Positions 60,166 to 64,000 of a stretch of DNA of 64,000 bases are shown here, in pieces. Position 1 is the first letter of the stretch; each line of letters starts with the position of its first letter. This stretch comes from Lineus longissimus. Lineage: Eukaryota > Nemertea > Pilidiophora > Heteronemertea > Lineidae. The notes under the pieces are model-generated. The model saw only the letters and a list, made by a program, of their open reading frames with translations, was not told where the DNA came from and did no database searches. The stretch spans positions 558,001 through 622,000 of the forward strand of contig NC_088312.1 of NCBI RefSeq assembly GCF_910592395.1, read 5' to 3'. Position numbers and translations under genes: made by a program.

Positions 60166-63100
60166 AGTGTCCTATTTTAGTCTCTTGTTGAGTCAAAACA
60201 AATTGCAGATAGATTCATTATGATTGGTAATCACTGGTGTCATGACTTTGACTGTCGTGGCTTAATCAACTGGTCAGACTTCTCAATTACATCTTTATGA
60301 GGCTAACTTTATGTCTGGTGTCGGTGTTTAGGTGGTTACTGGTAAAGGTGTTTAGAAGCAGATTTTACTATTTCCCCCTCCAGAAAACACTTCAGGGCTA
60401 AGGAAGTTAAAAATGTTGACCCGCTCTAATTTGGGCATCCACACTGTTAAACGGTGTGTGTATAATGTGATTGAGAGGCCTGCTGGTAGTGGTATCCTAT
60501 TTGTTGGACAGTGATGCTAATGTGTCGCCCTAATTCTCTGCCGACTATTTAAAACTTGTACATGTAGCTCGTGAAAAGTTGTATTATAATCATTGGAATC
60601 CATTATCATTAGTCAATTCATTTTCATTCGTTTGTCTTAACAGGGTTTCATTGACCAAATGTATGTAAACCGCTCATTTGTAGCCTGGTGGTGATCACAG
60701 TAAAGATTGTTGACGATTTGATGCACTTACAGTAAGGCAATTCCAGCTACAGTTTGCTACATACTTGACTACATGTATCAACGATGGCCAAACTTATATT
60801 GTCAATTGATATGTATCAATTGGAAACCTATTGGTTGTTCCCCATGGCAACGATTGGAATTGGTGTTCTACTTTATGTTGAACACTCTCAGGCTACTTGT
60901 GATGCTCTTAGTCTTCACTCTGATGATTGGTTGGGTTTGACAGATTCAGTCACAGTGTGGCCTGTTGGAGCCCACAGATGTAAATATTGAGGTTCAGGGG
61001 ATGGATGGGGTTCTACTTGTAGTACAAGTTAGGTGGTCGGATTTGATTGCTTATAGACTTTGATCATTCTAATATCTGAATAACATCTACATGACACTTC
61101 AAGCTACTAAAATGTATCTCCAGGACAATGGCTAGTGGGTTTTAGTGTGAGTGATGTAATCCAGGGTGTGCAAGACTTGAAAACTTACAACCTGCGAGGT
61201 TGTTGAACAAGATGTGCGTTGTTCAAAAACAACGTTGAGTAAATAACATGTAATACGAGTTAGTGGTGTTGCCCAAGTCACATTTTGAGTCATTGTCCAG
61301 CTCTGTAGGAATGATCTTTCTGAGATACCCTGGAGATGATGAGATTACTGTTGGTGTCGTAACAAGGGTTGGGTTGTTTATTTTGATTTTGTGACATGAA
61401 AGATTTGCTCTGTATAATTTCAGTTAATTTTAATCCTGTGTTCTTGTTCTATATGTATGTAGTTGTTATAATTTGAGAGTGGTTGATACGTGTAGAAGAG
61501 TTGTGCGGAGATATCATGACACACTTTTGTATGGAGAGATCATGAGAAGCGATGTTATTGTCAATGGTTTCGTTTGTCTGCATTTATAAAGAGTATCTTG
61601 AAAATGTCGAGAGCGGACAGAGTGTCAACAACAACATAGAAGGTTGATTAGTGGTGAATGTGAGTCTTAAACTGTAGAAGCTGACATTGTCCGTTTTACT
61701 CTCTATCACAGGAGGAATTGATATTGGACCCATAACCTCTGCTTGTGACGGGAAGATGTGATTCTAAGGCTGTGTGTGCATAGACTGGTCCCTTATGTGG
61801 CATTGTTTCCAATGTCAAATCTTGTCAAACGTAGGTTCATTTTGTGTTGAACTGGAAGTATGGCACAGGTGCGCATGGATACGCAGCCAAAGACATCCAT
61901 TATCACATGGGCAAACTGAAGTTCATCTATGTTGTGTCATCAGGAGAAGACATTTGGCTCGATGTAGTAATTCAGGTATGAAATGTGATGAGTCGTTTCA
62001 GTACCACAGGATTTCATTTGTCTCCACACCTCAAGATATGTTTCTACATCGCTGTATTAACTTTTTATTTTTAAACATGTTAAAAACGAAGTAAATCATT
62101 TTCCACTTTCGTGTATTGTACTGTAAATAACTGCCTGGCATAGTTAATAAAATGATTATGCAAGTACTGTATTCGGTTTTCCTTGTCAAATAATATGTTT
62201 GTGCTGGTTATCTTCAGGCCTTCATATACATGTTGTATGATCTGCCCTGATTGTTCCTGCTTTGTGGACAGACCCCTTCCTAGAGTGTTCCATCCTCTCA
62301 TGCTTTGCAATCATAGCCTACATTGGTAGTGTCGCTTGGACGTTACAGAAGTCTTCCCCGACTTTAGTTTACGTAGGTGCAATGCCTCTGCATGTACATG
62401 ACCTGGCAGCAGTCCATTGTGAAGGACATCAACACAACCGGTGCCTGTTGCTACTCTCCTGGACCAACGCGCTATCCCTATGTCCGGTGTCTCAAGGTCA
62501 TGATGGCAATTCCTTGTAAGATTTTCCCATCCCACCCAATTGAAAATAGGAAGTGACCATTGATGGTCTGTTACACTCCTGGCAAAATTAAGAGTTGTGA
62601 TCTCACAGTCTTCTGAACCTGGCTGCAAGAGCACCTGATACCCTAGTGTTCATGACAGATCTGTAAACCTGGTCTCCCACAGGTCTCTGGTTGGTTCTGC
62701 CTACATGTGGCCGATATTTCCGGCCAGTGGCCAAATTAGCAGGCATACAGGCACCTGCAAGCACATAGAATTAAGGATAAGCAAGGAATAATGTTATAGT
62801 AGAGTGATAAACTCAAGGAATGGCTTTTAATGACGGAATGACGGAATATATTTACAATTTACAGAACACGAATATGTACATACCTGCAAGCACATAGAAT
62901 TAAGGATAAGCAAGGAATAATGTTATAGTAGAGTGATAAACTCAAGGAATGGCACTGGGCCACACCAAACATTCACTTAAATAGGTATAAGTATATATAT
63001 ATTATGTAATGATTAAAGGTATTAAAGAGCATTAAAACTAGTGTATTGAAAAAGGCAAGACCAGCTTGTGCTGCCATCTGCAATGGGCAGCACAACTATT

Positions 63101-63225
63101 AAAGACATTAACCCATTCTCCCACATACAGCACAAACAGCATGAACCAGCTCTATCTGGTTGTGACTCTGTCCTTCATAGGACAAGACAAGATTATAAAT
63201 GCAAAGTATTTGATTTCAATTCATT
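60166..63225. other. Intergenic, no supported gene
   Basis: The open stretches in this 3-kb region are short, without domain resemblance or in-phase splice chains. The only clear structure is the pair of 72-bp direct repeats at 62753-62953. Nothing recognisable as an RNA gene was found. Confidence 0.5.
62753..62953. repeat. 72-bp direct repeat, two copies 129 bp apart
   Basis: ACCTGCAAGCACATAGAATT...CAAGGAATGGC at 62753-62824 is repeated without visible change at 62882-62953, with a 57-bp spacer that is present once. It looks like a recent local duplication of a 129-bp unit. Confidence 0.9.
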
Positions 63226-63231
63226 TTTATT
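63226..63231 (-). terminator. Probable poly(A) signal of the right-edge gene
   Basis: AATAAA on the minus strand, about 280 bp downstream of the stop codon at 63512. Confidence 0.45.
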
Positions 63232-63511
63232 ATGCCGCCTAAAAAAACAAGTGTCTACTCTTGGTTAAATAATACACAAACTCTGCTTGAGACCGTGATC
63301 ATGCCATGATTCATAACCTGAATGTGCAAAAAGCTCCATTCTAAACAAAACCAGAGGCACCACAAACTGACGGGTACATTTTCTTTCAAAATTATGTGTT
63401 TTTGAACCAATTCTGACATGAATCATTTTGTGCAAATGAGACAATTGTTTGGACTTGGGATAACTTTCTATTTTCCATGCATGATCACATCCACAGCAAA
63501 GCCCAAACAAG

Positions 63512-64000
63512 TCAAATTGGTTCTTTCAGTCTTTCATATATTGTGTGTATTTCATAAGATTTCTGTGGTCCAGTAACGCTCCACTTTGAACTATAACGAT
63601 TTTCATTGATAATGTCAATTATGCCTTTATAAGTGTCTGGTTTACATTCATGCTCGACACGCGCGGTTGCGCTACTTAGATTTGTCTCGTCACCAGCAGA
63701 GGGAGCACCGTTAGGATATTCAAACATCAGTTCATGGAAGAAGCCATTTTCCATAAAACTGGAAGATATGAAGTTTGCGATTGGATCAGTTGCTGCATTC
63801 ATGTCCTTTTTAGTAGTGCAGTGATAAATCTGGATCGGTTTGGCCTTGGGGAACTCGTAGAGATACTGGCGTGTGACGTCTCCCGATGCAGTGACATTTT
63901 CTTTATTGTCTAAATATCCTTTCTCCCGATAGAGCAGCCATTGTGATTGAGAACGGTCTTCTTTATCAAGCAGGCTTGTTGCCACTGGTTCCTCATATTC
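63512..64000 (-). CDS. Unrecognised protein, C-terminal part, runs off the right edge
   Basis: On the minus strand one frame is open from the window edge to a stop at 63512-63514, giving 162 residues. No ATG occurs near the edge, so the start lies outside the window. The stretch has a normal amino-acid balance, e.g. TRQYLYEFPKAKPIQIYH, NGFFHELMFEYPNG and YSSKWSVTGPQKSYEIH, and reads as a folded soluble protein. There is no membrane segment, repeat or coiled coil. The length of the uninterrupted frame and its composition argue for a real exon. TTTATT at 63226-63231 (AATAAA on the minus strand) fits its 3' end. I do not recognise the family. Confidence 0.7.
   Translation of the reverse strand, partial: EYEEPVATSLLDKEDRSQSQWLLYREKGYLDNKENVTASGDVTRQYLYEFPKAKPIQIYHCTTKKDMNAATDPIANFISSSFMENGFFHELMFEYPNGAPSAGDETNLSSATARVEHECKPDTYKGIIDIINENRYSSKWSVTGPQKSYEIHTIYERLKEPI

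Noticed and set aside
1-64000. CRISPR arrays, bacterial operons or prophage genes
   Set aside because: The repeats are contiguous tandem units without unique spacers, and every supported gene is a spliced animal gene.

Overview
The window reads as nuclear DNA of an animal. It has spliced genes with GT-AG introns, AATAAA poly(A) signals and many minisatellites and small palindromic elements. The proteins recognised are metazoan families: afadin, RMI1, akirin, a TCP11-like protein and an F-box/WD protein of FBXW10 type. The compact introns, the many short tandem repeats and the invertebrate-like divergence suggest a non-vertebrate animal, perhaps an invertebrate deuterostome such as a lancelet. 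The species is inference, not shown. I built the gene models by hand from splice sites and reading-frame continuity. For the six complete genes the exon lengths sum to a whole number of codons.

Layout, left to right. 1-3231 is non-coding apart from a 93-bp tandem array that carries an inserted 114-bp palindromic element. 3232-6770 (+) is a TCP11L1/TCP11L2-like gene of 9 exons and 517 aa. 8246-17181 (-) is an F-box/WD40 gene of 16 exons and 801 aa, lying tail to tail with it. 17182-18900 is a repeat-rich head-to-head region. 18901-48919 (+) is the afadin gene, 22 constitutive coding exons plus one unusual 1,449-nt in-frame cassette exon (2134 or 2617 aa). 48920-52821 holds the afadin 3' UTR, a 60-bp minisatellite and the RMI1 3' UTR. 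52822-54681 (-) is a short RMI1 of 236 aa with no C-terminal OB domain. 55344-56393 (+) is a two-module orphan protein of 198 aa. 58066-59564 (+) is akirin, 195 aa. 59565-63511 has no supported gene. 63512-64000 (-) is the C-terminal 162 codons of an unrecognised protein that continues past the right edge.

The genes do not form a pathway. Afadin is a cell-junction scaffold, RMI1 belongs to the double-Holliday-junction dissolution complex, akirin is a nuclear cofactor and proteasome-import factor, and the F-box protein is a probable ubiquitin-ligase substrate receptor.

The most unusual items are: the large afadin cassette exon, which encodes 483 residues with a repeated basic-Ser-Leu/Ile-Lys motif; the yeast-sized RMI1; the duplicated-module orphan protein; the apparently very young 39-bp-TIR element with a 9-bp target duplication; and two mutually exclusive hairpins upstream of afadin.
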